From assembly GCA_964422855.1 (NCBI GenBank), contig CAYRCS010000018.1, positions 1-21,187 of the forward strand: a DNA stretch of 21,187 nucleotides, given 5' to 3'. Positions 7,866 to 19,229 of the stretch are shown one piece after another. This DNA comes from CAZEYI01 sp964422855 (GTDB lineage Bacteria > Patescibacteriota > Gracilibacteria > Absconditabacterales > Absconditicoccaceae). The notes beneath the pieces were generated by a model, which saw only the letters and a program-made list of their open reading frames with translations, was not told the DNA's origin and searched no databases. How positions within the stretch are numbered: position 1 is the stretch's first letter; each line of letters starts with the position of its first letter. Position numbers and translations under genes: made by a program.

Positions 7866-9383
7866 ATGCGTCGTTTGTTGCTCATACTCTTTGTCTTGTC
7901 TCTTGGATTTACTGGCAGCACTTTTGCACAAAATCAATGTGTAACTTGTGGTTCTCCTGCTAAGTTATTTTCTGATTATACTGAGTTTGTAACTAAGGTG
8001 CTGTGATCTATACAAACTGTCGGTGATGATGGCTGATGATTGGGCCGTAATACTGTGCCATGATTGTTTCAATCACAAATATTGGATTATCCTACACAAG
8101 AACAAAATGCCATAGAAAGATGATTACAAAGAACAACAAGAGCTATGAATCAGGCAGCTCAGGCTTCGCTTGCCACATCGTATGTGTTGTTGTCTGATGC
8201 TGTGGATATGGTGTGATTTGATGGTTTTCTTGGTTTGGCCATTCTTTTCCAGGGAGAAGCTATTGTGAGGGATCGATCTACTCTACAGAAGCTTGATAAT
8301 AAGATACAAGATAAAAATTTTGCTCTCTGAGCAGCTGCTTGATGGTTGCAAGAGATTGCGGCCAGTGATAGAGTGCAGATAGAAAAACATTTTGCTGATG
8401 CTAAGACTGATAAGATTTTATCTGGTTTTGTTATTGCTCCAGAAGCTACTTATGCCGATCTGCTTAATGCTCTCAAGGCAGCAAATAATATGATGAAGTG
8501 ATTTCTTTCGCTCAATTCTATAACAGCTCTGTCTCGTGAAATACCTGCTCCTGTTGATGGAGAGCATGCGCTTGTTCGAATTAAGTTTAATGTTGATTCT
8601 CTCAATACGATGAAACAACAGTATATCTGTTCGAGAGCATGAGATAAGTGTGCGGGCAATCTCAAATGATTTGCGGATAGTATTAAAAATCTGAGCAAAG
8701 AAAATATTGCTGGTGCAAAAAATGCTATCAATACCATGGAAAGATCTGTCTTTGACTTGATGAATGCATTTGGTGCAAAGTGAGGTAAGGTGTACAACAA
8801 ACTTAAGGTCAAATATGATACAAAGGAAAGTCTTTCGAAAGAAGACCAGTTGCTCAGAGCATTGTATGGCTCTGACTACAAAAGAATTCAAGATGGACAA
8901 GGTTTGGGAGTACAGGATATCTGACAATTACTCAAATGAGAGCCAGTCAGAGTAGATAACCAATGAAGCATCTCAAATCCCTTTGCTGATCTTTCAAAAA
9001 AAGATTATGGAGCTAGTCAAAAAGAAACTATGGAATATCAAACTATATCAGAAGCGACCAATACTTCTATCACTGATCTTGCTCTGCAGAGTGAGGCTAT
9101 CGATAAAGCAATAATTGCAAAGAAAGCTAATGCAGCATATAAAGAGGCCCTTAGAGACCGTTTCCTTGCCGTAAATATTGACGTGGGAGAGATGATAGCT
9201 GCAAATGATGGTCTTGTCCAAGAAAACTATGATGTTACTCTCTATATACCAAAACTTGCTTTACAGCTGCAAGGGATTAGGGATGTTATAGGCACCAAAG
9301 ATACACAGGGTATGCTGTTATATAATCTTGGTAAGTCATGTGAGTTGCAATGTCAAAATAAAGGAGGAACTTGTTGGTATTAG
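7866..9383 (+). CDS. Exported protein of unknown function (505 aa)
   Basis: I do not recognise a family. The N-terminus M-R-R-L-L-L-I-L-F-V-L-S-L-G-F-T-G-S-T-F-A is a clear signal peptide with probable cleavage after Ala21, giving a mature protein that starts Q-N-Q-C. The mature part is mostly alpha-helical in character, rich in Ala, Lys, Asp and Gln, with no further membrane helix. Cysteines cluster near the N-terminus (C-V-T-C), mid-protein (I-C-S-R-A-G-D-K-C) and at the end (C-E-L-Q-C and C-W-Y), which suggests disulphide bonds outside the cell. The reading frame includes many TGA codons, several clustered at 8004-8070. The ATG at 7866 is chosen because it starts the signal peptide; upstream in-frame codons overlap the terminator. 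It leads a three-gene module of exported proteins, the next ATG being 20 bases after its stop. Confidence 0.75.
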
Positions 9384-9403
9384 TGTTTATTTGTGTGATA
9401 TAG

Positions 9404-10561
9404 ATGCGTTATATTGTTGGTATTTGTCTATCTATTGTCTTGTCTCTAACGGCTGCATCTGCTGCTTCACTTTCTGGTTCTACAGATTTTGCTAAAGAAT
9501 TATCAAATCAGTTGTCTACAAAAGTAAATTTCTCTAATGGGATCAAAACAATGGTGCAACATTTTTGTCGTACAATTATGGCTATGCCTCCAGCTTCATC
9601 TAATGGAACTCTTAATAGTACATATCTCTTTGATCCCAAGCAATCTATGTTTTTATATGTGTTGTGTAGCGACCTAAAGGAGTGATCACTTAGTTTGCTA
9701 GCTGATGAGACCAAATATGATTTTATCAAGCGTCGTACTTGGGAACAGTATGGTATTACTATCCAAGAAAAACATGAAACCGAATGAATATGCAATCCAC
9801 TTGGAGGTTTGCAATTTTGTAATATTCCGCAGCAATTCTTCCGTGTTTATAACGATATTATGTCGACATATATAGATATGTTTCAAGCCCAGATCTATGG
9901 CGCGAATTTAGATGGAGATAGTGCAAAAGCGAGAACAGAAGAATTTACTAAAAAATATCTTGTATGACTTGATATTTGTCCTGATGGTAATTGTACCTAT
10001 CCTACAACACAGAAGCGCCTAGAAAAATATGTCAAAAATGGTCAAAACTTATGGTCATCGGTAGCTGTTATTGATGCTAAAAAAATGCAGGAGAGTATTA
10101 AATCTACTTTTGATTTGCCAAAAGTTTGTGTGTCTGCTGCTTCATGATCATTGTATCCTGTCTTACCATGTGCTTTTGCTCCCAAACAAGCTACTCCATA
10201 TAAAAGCTTCCTTAATTTAGTTATGCAGGAGCATTTCTTCTATCGTCTTTTTCTTACATATTATGATTATGTGATCCAAACAGATCGTACTATATTCCCA
10301 GATCAATATAGAGAAGCATCTGCTCTTAGCGCTAAGAGACTTATGGTTAGTCAGTCTATAGGGAACTATGTATCATGGTCTAAGCAAGCATTGGGGATGT
10401 CATTGGGTATGCTGCATGAATTGCGTATCACATTCCCACTTCACATAGGCTTACTTGCGTACTATGAGGATTTGTTTAAGTTGAGAAAAGAATTGATCAA
10501 GGCAGTAACGCCACTATATACTTTGCATGATAAACTAAAAAATGTTCAAAAACCTGAGTAG
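9404..10561 (+). CDS. Exported protein of unknown function (385 aa)
   Basis: No family is recognised. It begins M-R-Y-I-V-G-I-C-L-S-I-V-L-S-L-T-A-A-S-A-A, a signal peptide with an A-x-A cleavage site near residue 20. The mature part has scattered cysteines, including H-F-C-R, V-L-C-S-D, I-C-N-P-L-G-G-L-Q-F-C-N, I-C-P-D-G-N-C-T and V-C-V-S, an even number in close pairs that would suit disulphides. The C-terminal third looks helical and rich in aromatic residues (F-F-Y-R-L-F-L-T-Y-Y-D-Y). At least four glycines are TGA codons. It lies 20 bases after the previous gene, and its last 20 bases overlap the start of the next, so the three are almost certainly co-transcribed. Confidence 0.75.
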
Positions 10562-12746
10562 TAAATTGATGATTATATGTGTTATTCTAGGTTCTGTGAC
10601 CATGGGACATACTTTTGCTATTAGTATAGGAGCTGCCTTGGATGAGATGATGACCAAGCTTGATGCTGATGGGACGCTTAGTAATGTGCCTGGGAAATCT
10701 AGCGTTAGTTCCTTGTATGACAAAGCTATGAAGACAGTAAAAAAACAAACTTTCCAGCCGTCTGCTGAAGCATTGGCTCAGACGGTGAAGTATTTTCGTA
10801 GCTATAAAATAGGAGGTTCGACCAATGTTCTTCCAGCTTGTAATGGTATAAATCAAGAGGATATATCCATAGTGTTGTATTCTATCAATACTACCTTTAG
10901 AAATTCTCTCAAGGATCTTTTTGAGCAGGAAGGTAAGGAACTGATTATACCTATCACTAAAGACTATAACAAAGCAACTGTCTGTAAAGAAATAAATACG
11001 TGTATTGGGACGTGATTTAGTACTGCAAGTAATGCTCTGTATATTGAAGATATCCAAGATTGTGAAGAAGTGGTGTCACAAATTTTTCAAAGAGCAAGCA
11101 ATGCTTCATCGTTCTTTAACGCATTGTCTAACGATACTTATGGTACTGAATTTTTCCAAAATGGAACACTAGACGACAGTGATTTTGATCTTCTAGTCGA
11201 TATAGCTGAGATAGGAAGGATTATGTTTGAATGATACAAGCCACCTCTTACTACCGTGTTCTATGGTATGCCAAGTCTGGGCTCTCTGTTTGGAGGATTG
11301 TGAGGTTTGGGCGGAGGATGACTTGCTGATTTCCCGACAGATAATAGTCAAAATTATACTACTAGTACAGGTTTGTTTACTATCAATATGTGAGTGACAT
11401 CTCCTAGTAATAATCCTACTACATCTGTGGATACTATATCTCCTCTAGGGATTAGTTTTCAGGATGTTTACGATAGCTATTTTACGCCAAGTGATGGTAA
11501 TCCTACTGTGGGATCTCCTAGTGATGATCAAAATATAGATATCGTTATTGATCAGATAAATGGTACGGTCGACACATCTTCTGCTGATGTTTTGTGATCT
11601 TCGAGTGTGAGTTTAGATTTCTTATGAAGTAATGCCTGTATAGCTCCTTATGCATTAAGTGGCGTGGTTGGTTCATCATGAATTGTATTGGCGTCATCAT
11701 GATTGTTGGTTCCGGATGCTGTTGATGATATATTTGCTACTCCCGTCCCATCAGATGTCTATGATGCTATTAGCAAAGATTATTATACTGCGATTAGTCC
11801 AAACCTTTTGGTAGATGCGGTATGAGCTTTGATACCATTAGCTATTTCAGGTGTTGATAATCCTACACAGCAACAAGTAGAAATGGCTATTAATACCGCA
11901 GTCGACAAAGCATTTGATCTCTCATCTGGTCCAGATGATGCAGATGTCCAATCGTGTTTGTCTGAGTGTAGTTCCTTGCCGTTTTTGGATATGCTTGTCT
12001 GTCAGTCAGCTTGTCTATGTAGCAAATTTGAAAGCCCAGCACTTGGTAATGACGCTACAGATAAGGCTGGGGTGAGTATACCAAAATGAGCTTTTGCTGT
12101 TAGATTTTGTCGTGTAGCTCCAGCCGCAACGCAGATGAAAAAAAATAAGAGAGTCTATAGTATAGAAGAAATATTTACTGAAATCAGAAACATATTTACT
12201 ACGATGAGACAGAGTGGGCAGCTCTTTAAAACTGTCAAAACCAAAGAGTTTTTGGACTCATCTATGAAAAAAAACAAATTTGGAGATCTGTTTGCATTTA
12301 GTATTAGAGTTGGGACTAAGCCGTCGTATGACAATACTCCAGCATCGGTTGCAAAAGATGTTTTGGGTTCTAGTAATGCTGCAAAAGAAAAGCAATTGTT
12401 GCGTAGATGAAGTGATCCTACTTCTCCACACGAGAGAAATAAATATGTCGTTACTGCAGATATAGCTTATCAAAAAGCTCTGGCACAATGAATTACCAAT
12501 ACTACTAGTTTGCAAAAACTTATAGATAAGGAGCGTAAGGCTTTAGATTTATCGTTAACTGGAGTTGCTTCTACTCAGGCTTTTGATCAAATGCGCCAAA
12601 AGCTTACTAATGCTAGTACTATCAATACCGAAGTAGCCTCCTTCTTAGACAACAATCTACAGTTCTGGATATTTGCTTATGAAAAATTACTCGATATCAA
12701 TAGTTTGGCTGGAGGCTTGAAAAAGAAGATAGAAAAAGGAAACTAA
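10542..12746 (+). CDS. Large exported protein of unknown function (734 aa)
   Basis: No family is recognised. The N-terminus has K-N-L-S-S-K followed by a hydrophobic stretch ending G-H-T-F-A, a signal peptide of about 26 residues. Roughly: residues 27-235 helical with V-C-K-E-I-N-T-C; about 243-265 a glycine-rich tract (L-F-G-G-L-G-G-L-G-G-G-G-L) partly written with TGA; 270-430 Ser/Thr/Asp-rich and probably disordered or beta; a cysteine-dense element C-L-S-E-C near 467 continuing to C-Q-S-A-C-L-C; then a charged helical C-terminus after about residue 525. Starting at 10542 overlaps the upstream gene by 20 bases, typical of coupling; an internal ATG at 10569 would spoil the signal peptide. 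Its stop lies 3 bases from the stop of the converging minus-strand gene. Confidence 0.75.
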
Positions 12747-12749
12747 TTT

Positions 12750-13226
12750 CTATAAGAAAGCGTTTGTTAGAATTCTCATAAATCAATAGGATACAGCTAT
12801 GATCGCCACTCCTGTAATCGCGCTTCTTATATTGTCGTTGGCTCCTTGGGCGTCTGCTCAATTGAATACTGCGACGGCGTATTTGTATCCTGCTATGATA
12901 ATTTGTACAGCACCTATTAATATACCTATCTGTGATATAAATCTGATCAAATATACGAGATAATCTAGTAATGTATCCCGAGACATAATACCTGAAGCTA
13001 GTTGGTCGCCTACACTGCGTCCAGTCATCTCTGCTATCTCACGGTATCTGTTAGTAACATTACCAGCTTTGCTGCCTACATCATCCACATCTGTTGTTAC
13101 TTGTCCACCACTTGTTGCTTCTGGGATAATGAAAAAATTGTTTGCAGGATTGCCTTGTGCATATGTGTGTGTTATGCTTATGGTGCCGGCTAGACAGAGG
13201 AGTAAGCATATTTTTTTTGGTGTCAT
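12750..13226 (-). CDS. Small exported membrane protein, VirB2/TrbC-like pilin candidate
   Basis: A 158-aa protein. A signal peptide (M-T-P-K-K-I-C-L-L-L-C-L-A to T-Y-A, about residues 1-23) is followed by a polar region to about residue 85. Two hydrophobic helices then lie at about 88-121 (with I-G-I-L-I-G-A-V-Q-I-I-I-A-G-Y-K-Y) and 134-157 (A-I-T-G-V-A-I-I-A-V-S-Y-G-F-M-R-I). Signal peptide plus two helices with a short polar loop (N-G-A-D-A-Q-G-A-N-D-N) is the layout of VirB2/TrbC pilin subunits of type IV secretion systems and of pilin-like proteins common in CPR genomes. Two TGA codons lie in the C-terminal part, one in that loop, so standard translation loses the last helix. It is the last gene of the minus-strand run, 23 bases after the 294-aa gene. 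The pilin assignment rests on topology, not on a sequence match. Confidence 0.6.
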
Positions 13227-13249
13227 AGGACGATAGGGTAAATAAATTA

Positions 13250-14134
13250 TTATCCACTACATTCTTTGGTTCACTCTTGGACAAATCTGTTGACTACTGC
13301 AAATGCATCATAGGTTTCTCCAATTTTGTTTTGCAGGTTGATCAGTCTATCACGTGCAAAATAATTGGTGAGATATTCGTTGATGTTTTTTTGTAATTTG
13401 CGATTTGCTGCTTCGTTTATGACGCTGTTCATATATGTAAATTCACTATATATTTTATTACTTATCATGGTTTGACAATTTTTGTATCCTATTGCTGTTG
13501 CTAACCCTGAATCTTTTTTGTCTATATCTTTGACCATTGCGTCATATGCACATCTGGATATAGTACATATATTCGCTAATTTTTCATAGAGTGTTTTGTT
13601 TTTTAAATCACTTCGGTTTTCTGTATCACATACCTTTTTACTATAGCTTTTTATACTAGGAGTGTTTTGTGGAATCCAGAGTTCTTTTATTTTTTTTATG
13701 ATACCGTCCGGTGCTCATCATGCTGGTAGCGTTGCTATCTCATCCATATATTTTCTATAGTCTACTGTTTTCTGATCTACAGCAAGGTTGTAAGCGTTTT
13801 TTTCTCGACCATCTCGTTTTCTGACTGCTACGTCTACTATATGATCATAGAGATATGGGCTTTCTGGGAAATTGTTTGCACTTGCTGCATTTTGTCATAA
13901 TTCTTCAGTTGTAAGATCTGCAGAATCACAATACGCTCTCAGGTTTTGCAGTGCCATAGTCAAACTTTTTTCATCTAATAGATAGCTAAATTTGTCTTTT
14001 AATTGTTTTGGTGCTGCTGCTCATTCGCCTATGAGAGAGTCTATTTTGCAATCATATCTTTCTACAGCAAAACTATATGCACTTGATGCAAGTATAGTTG
14101 CCAATATACCTATAAGTCGTTTGTACTGACGCAT
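13250..14134 (-). CDS. Exported protein of unknown function (294 aa)
   Basis: No family is recognised. It begins M-R-Q-Y-K-R-L-I-G-I-L-A-T-I-L-A-S-S-A-Y-S-F-A, a signal peptide of about 23 residues. The mature chain is hydrophilic and looks mainly helical, with charged stretches such as V-R-K-R-D-G-R-E-K-N and cysteines in Y-D-C-K, A-Y-C-D, V-C-D-T, I-C-T-I-S-R-C-A and N-C-Q-T, and a final K-E-C-S-G. Glycines at G-E-G-A-A, E-L-G-Q, P-A-G-G-A and Q-E-G-T are TGA codons, so the gene is broken under the standard code. Its ATG shares one base with the TAA of the upstream giant gene (TAATG), which implies coupled translation and a shared transcript. The C-x(4)-C pattern recalls the plus-strand exported proteins. 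Confidence 0.75.
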
Positions 14135-17100
14135 TATTGTTGGACGATAGGTTGTGCGATAAAGCGAATTTTTGCAAATGGATTTGTCTGGTTATTGTAG
14201 AACAATGTATAGATATTTGTTTGGTCTGTATTGTCAAATGTATAGGTTCCACTTACTTGGTTGTTGTATGGGCTTGGGATATAGATAGTACCTGTTGGAC
14301 TTACATAAGCTATACAACTACTATTGGTTTGGATACAGATGCCGTTTGAGAATGATCCAAATTCACTGTCCAATGTAACTGCTTGATAATTCTGGTCTAG
14401 TATTTGGATAGCATTGTTGTTTGCTAAGGATTGTGGATTGAGATATACCATAAATATATTGCTTTGTTCGTTGAATCATCGTACATGTATGATCGGTACA
14501 TGAGGTGTTGTATATACGCGCAATTCATAGTTTGGATCAAGTGTTTGTACGTGTGCGGTTTCACTATCTATTTGTACGATCTGTTGCTGCGTATTGTTGT
14601 ATAATCCTATATCGTTGCCGATGCTATATGCTCATCCTGTGACTATCGTGTCTCCTACGCCGATAGGATAGAATGTTGTTGCTATGCCGTTGGTATTGCC
14701 TGTGAGTAATGATCGATCTCATCTTCTTTGCTTTTCAAAGCTTACATTACCTTGATCTATATCATGACTAATCTCTGCAGTTATATTGCTCAATGAGTCA
14801 TTGATCTCATCGATACTTACTATGTCTATAGTTGGGATGTTGATCTTGAGTGTGATTTGTGATGTAGTGATGTTATCATCAAAGTCTTTGGCTCATACTT
14901 GGTAGTTGAGAACTTGTGATCATGTGAAATAGAGGTTGGTCATCGTACGTGATGCTCAGGATAGTACATCGGCAATATTTCCACCTGATACTATCCAGTT
15001 TTCTTGGACTGCAACATTGTCTGTTCGATTGATATCGAGTTTGTATGTGGTACCTACAAATCATGATAGTATGTCTCCACTTCCTATGACTTCATTGGTT
15101 GAAATTCTTGTCAGCACTCCTTCTACTATAGGACCTTCTTCGTCTGCCAATATTTGTGGTCATGCAACTATTTGATTTGACCATGGAGCATCTTTGTAGA
15201 ATATGTTGTTGGCCTGATGCAATGATGTGATCTGTGCGTATTTCCAGTGTCTAGATAGATTGGTCAGCGTTATATCAATATCTTGCTCAGTAGGATCATA
15301 GTATTTAACATCAAATATAACTCCTGTCATTAAACTTTGAATCAGTCTTGCATTGTTGTATTCATCTATTTTTATCTTTCCAGATAGGCTGGTATCTTCT
15401 GGAAGAACAAGAATATATCATTTGTCTATTTTTGCCTCAGCTACTTCTCCTATGATTTGTTCTTTATCATTAAATGTATCAAATCTATGATTGATCTGGA
15501 TGAGATATCCACTTGTTTGCATACCATACGTATCGCTGTTGGTTCGTCACAATGTGATGTTATCAAATGATTGGCCTTTGATTCTAAAGTTTCTAACTGA
15601 TCGGTTAGTATCTGCAACTTTGAGTTTGAATGACTGTCCGATACTTTCTTGTATAGAGATATATCACTGTCCATCAATCGCATCATACAGCTCTTGTGGA
15701 TTGTCAAAGGCGTTTGTATGGTAGAACTTGGTATAGTGGTTTGCTCCATCATCGCTATCTTGGTCGCCGTATTTGATATATATATTGTTGTTGTCTCGTA
15801 GGAGAATGTCGTCCGTATTGTCATCGTTGAAATCTTGTACTATTTGATCGTACATTTGTTCTGCGTTATATTGTGAATTGAGGACATTGATCATTTTTTG
15901 TCCATTTGTTCATTCTATATAGACGCCATTGATGTATTGTGATAGATCGCTGGATTGTTGTGCTGCAGAATTACAGTTGGTACATGTTCCATTACCTCCA
16001 TTGTTTTGTTGTGCTAATTGTACGGATGGAGCAGTTGTCAAAGCAAGTTGTGTTCTCATATCAGCTCTGCTAGATGATGTATCTTGTGTTGGCATAAGAG
16101 TTACCGTTGATGTGGTTTCACTTGTCTCTGCATGGTGCAATACATCCAAAGCACTATCAGCAGTCTTCTGTACTTCGTCGATATATGATTTGGTTTTGCT
16201 ATAATCTCCTGCGTTCATATTGAGTGTACTTGGATGGTTGCTTGCCAATGCTTGTTCGTATCTATCAGCCATCTGTTTGTTTTGGTCCAATATGGTTATA
16301 GCAGGATGTTCTTGTGTCGCCAATAATTTCTTTGTATTGCTATCTAATGAGAGTAATGGAGTACTTCGTGATCTTTCGGCAACATTATCTGCTACAAGTT
16401 TGATATTTTGTTTTTTGATATCATCTAGGAATTTTGGATAGTTGTTTTGTATGGTAGATTGGAGTTTTTGAATCTCTGTCTGTTTGTCTTGTATGACTTT
16501 ATTTGCTTCTTTCCCTATAGACTCTATCTGTTCTATCATTGGAGTTACTTGTGTATCATATGCGATAGTGTTTTGTGTTTCTTGAATACTATGACTGATG
16601 CTTGTGTCATCTGGAGCAAGAGCTGCTAAGTATGCTAGAGCATTGCTTATATCATTCTTGACTATGTTTGCATCTACTTCGTTTGTAGACGCCACCTCTT
16701 TGCCTGCAGATGGAACATAACTATTGAGATCTACGTTTACGTTGACGCCATTTTGTATGTTTTGTATACCTGATGTACTGTTTTGTATGCTTTGTGATGC
16801 CTTTTCGATACCTTCTTGCATTGGTTGTGTGATGTATGATTTGGTCGCTTTGTTGATCTCCGTTGCTATGCTATCAAATATACCAAACACTTGATCGAAG
16901 TTAAATTGTAGATTTATGAATGTGTCTATCTGGATGTCAAATCCTTGCAATGGCGGTTGTTGCATTTTACTTGTCAGATCTAGGAAATCGAATATAGGCA
17001 CATTCCAAGATCTCTGGGTCATCTGTTCTACTTTGGACTTGAGTGATGCTTCTGCTACAAGTCAGATACCTTGTCCTTTGATCAAACAGAATATCTTAGC

Positions 17101-19129
17101 GACAAATTCTGCAGCAGTCAATGCTCACTGGATAGCAGATGATATAGCTGGTAGTTTTGGGGCTGGCGGTAACACAGGAAGCTCTAGGTTCACTTGTGGT
17201 ATAAATCCTGGAAGTGCAGGCAACTGCGGAGGAGCTGGTAGTTGTGGTATTTTTGGTATGGTAAACATATCTAAGTTGATGCTTACTGTTGGAGGCGCTG
17301 GTAGGTTTGGAATTTGTGGAAGAGGAATACTTGTTGGTACAAATATGAAGTTTGGTAGAGTTATATTCATACCAATATTGATACGCGATAGATCTAAGAA
17401 AATATTTGGTATCTTGAATGGAGGGATTGGTATAACAGGAATCTGTGGACATATAAATGATAGTGTACATGAATAGTAGTCGTAGTTATCATTGGAACAT
17501 GATCCACAGCTCTCACTTCGATTGACGGTGAAATCTATAAGTACTTGTCGTGTCTTAAGTATACCTATGAGTGTAATAATGACGTCGACGTATTGTGAGA
17601 ATCTCTTGGCGTTGACGTTGAGCCACATGGTGAGTGTACCAACAAAATTACCCAAGAGAGATGCTATGTCACCTAAGTATTTATCACTGACATGTATCCA
17701 TTCGTAGAGTTGTAATGGGAATTGTTGGTAGAGTTCTAGTGTCTTGAGATTTTGTCTCACTGATCATATAAGTGCTTGGCTTTCTTCTTTGAATTGTAAG
17801 AATTGTGCTAATTTTTCTCTATCAGTAAATGTCTGACAGGCATCCATACTGACATTATTATTCTCATCTGTACAGAGTAATCATTTGAGTGCGTTGTCCC
17901 ATTCTTCCAACATATCTGCATTTACTTTGACCCAGGTCTGGAGATACGAACTGTATCTGGTAATGTCTTCTGCATATATCATTGGTATGGTAATTGGTAT
18001 GTCTTTTTGTGAGATAGTGATGATCTTTACATCAGCAAATACCTTACTAATAACTTGGAATGGATTTGCTAACGCTGTGCTTGCGTATGTCATTTGTCCT
18101 TGGTTGAGCCATTTGTTTTTGACCCAGCCGTCTAACTTCTTTACGCCTTTGAGTTTTTTGATATCTGTTTTGTTTTTGGATGGTAGGCCTGTACTTGTTT
18201 TGAACATTTCTGTAATCGTTGCTAGATCTACCTTTTCAAAACCTTCTACCAATGATGATGGTTCTGGGAAGTAGACTCAGACACTCATCTGGCTAAGATT
18301 GTTGATGATATATTTGATCTGATTGTCCAGCCAGTCTTGTATCAAACATTTGACCAATCATTTCATACTACCACCTTGGAGTTTGAGTTTGATCTTGGGT
18401 CCTGCTTTGAGTTTGAGGCCATCAATAGTTTCAAATGTATCTTGGATAGATATAGGTTCTTTGTCTAAGTTTATAGTTCCAAATCCATAAGTGTTTGCTG
18501 GTAATGCTGGTGCAGGGTAGCTACTATTTGGTGACTGAGTCATCAACTGCAATGGAGATATGGCGATCGGACTATTGATATCTTGTTTGACTCCATATGT
18601 AGATGGCGGATTGTTACAGGTACCAACATTTGCTGCATCTAGCCATCGTGGATCTACCTCTTCTTTCTTGACGGTATCGTCTGTCGTATCATTACTACTT
18701 CCACATCATGGCATTGGTATCTTGAATACTATACAGTTACCTCCTATATGACTAAATGGAGATGGAATAGCATTTGACGCTCCCATAGGTCAGAGACAGA
18801 TTGCCATACCTAATTGTGCTGTGAGTGTTGGAGATAAGTATATTCTGATCATGGATGGATTTGTACCAGCTGGTGCTCGGTAGAATGTATCTGTACCTGG
18901 ATTGGTAAGACCGTATGGCATTGGGATAGGAGCTCCCATAACGTATACTGTACCAGGGAAGAAGAAGAGTGGCAATCCCTTGTCTTGGAATAATGTACAT
19001 CAGAATATATTGAATGTCCCTGGTGTGAGGAATGACATATTGAATGGAATAGGAGGCTGGATACATGGCTGTCCACCACCGATGGTGAATCCATTACACA
19101 ATCCTGCCAATCACTGATCTATGAAGTTA
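14134..19129 (-). CDS. Giant exported-type protein, C-terminal part (FG-GAP, coiled coil, Pro-rich)
   Basis: About 1,660 codons are open once TGA is Gly, from the assembly gap to TAA at 14134-14136. I checked the joins between the TGA-split pieces and found no TAA or TAG. From N to C: a Gly/Pro/Cys-rich part (about 19129-18560); a helical part (18550-17500) with W-V-K-N-K-W and few motifs; a proline-rich tract (about 17450-17130) repeating units like I-P-x-L-P-A-P-P; a long Gln/Asn/Ala-rich helical, coiled-coil-like part (about 17120-15950); an FG-GAP-like calcium loop D-F-N-D-D-N-T-D-D (about 15808-15834); then beta-rich Ig/cadherin-like sequence to the end, with V-L-N-Y-Q-V-G-A-K-D-F-D-D-N near 14900. 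This layout suits a surface or secreted adhesin-like protein. It is probably the same gene as the fragment right of the gap: same strand, similar domains, and a frame difference explained by unknown gap length. Confidence 0.75.
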
Positions 19130-19229
19130 NNNNNNNNNNNNNNNNNNNNNNNNNNNNNNNNNNNNNNNNNNNNNNNNNNNNNNNNNNNNNNNNNNNNNNN
19201 NNNNNNNNNNNNNNNNNNNNNNNNNNNNN
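19130..19229. other. Assembly gap of 100 N
   Basis: Exactly 100 N, the usual placeholder for a gap of unknown size. The open minus-strand frame differs on its two sides, so the true length is not 100 if one gene crosses it. The last codon read on the right side is GCN (Ala). Confidence 0.97.

Noticed and set aside
9360..9366. GGAGG as a ribosome binding site for the 385-aa gene
   Set aside because: It lies within the upstream coding sequence about 40 bases from the ATG at 9404, too far to act directly.
16916..17476. Plus-strand 186-codon open frame rich in Gly and Cys
   Set aside because: It is the mirror of the proline-rich tract of the minus-strand giant gene; proline codons reversed give glycine-like codons, and no start context or family supports it.
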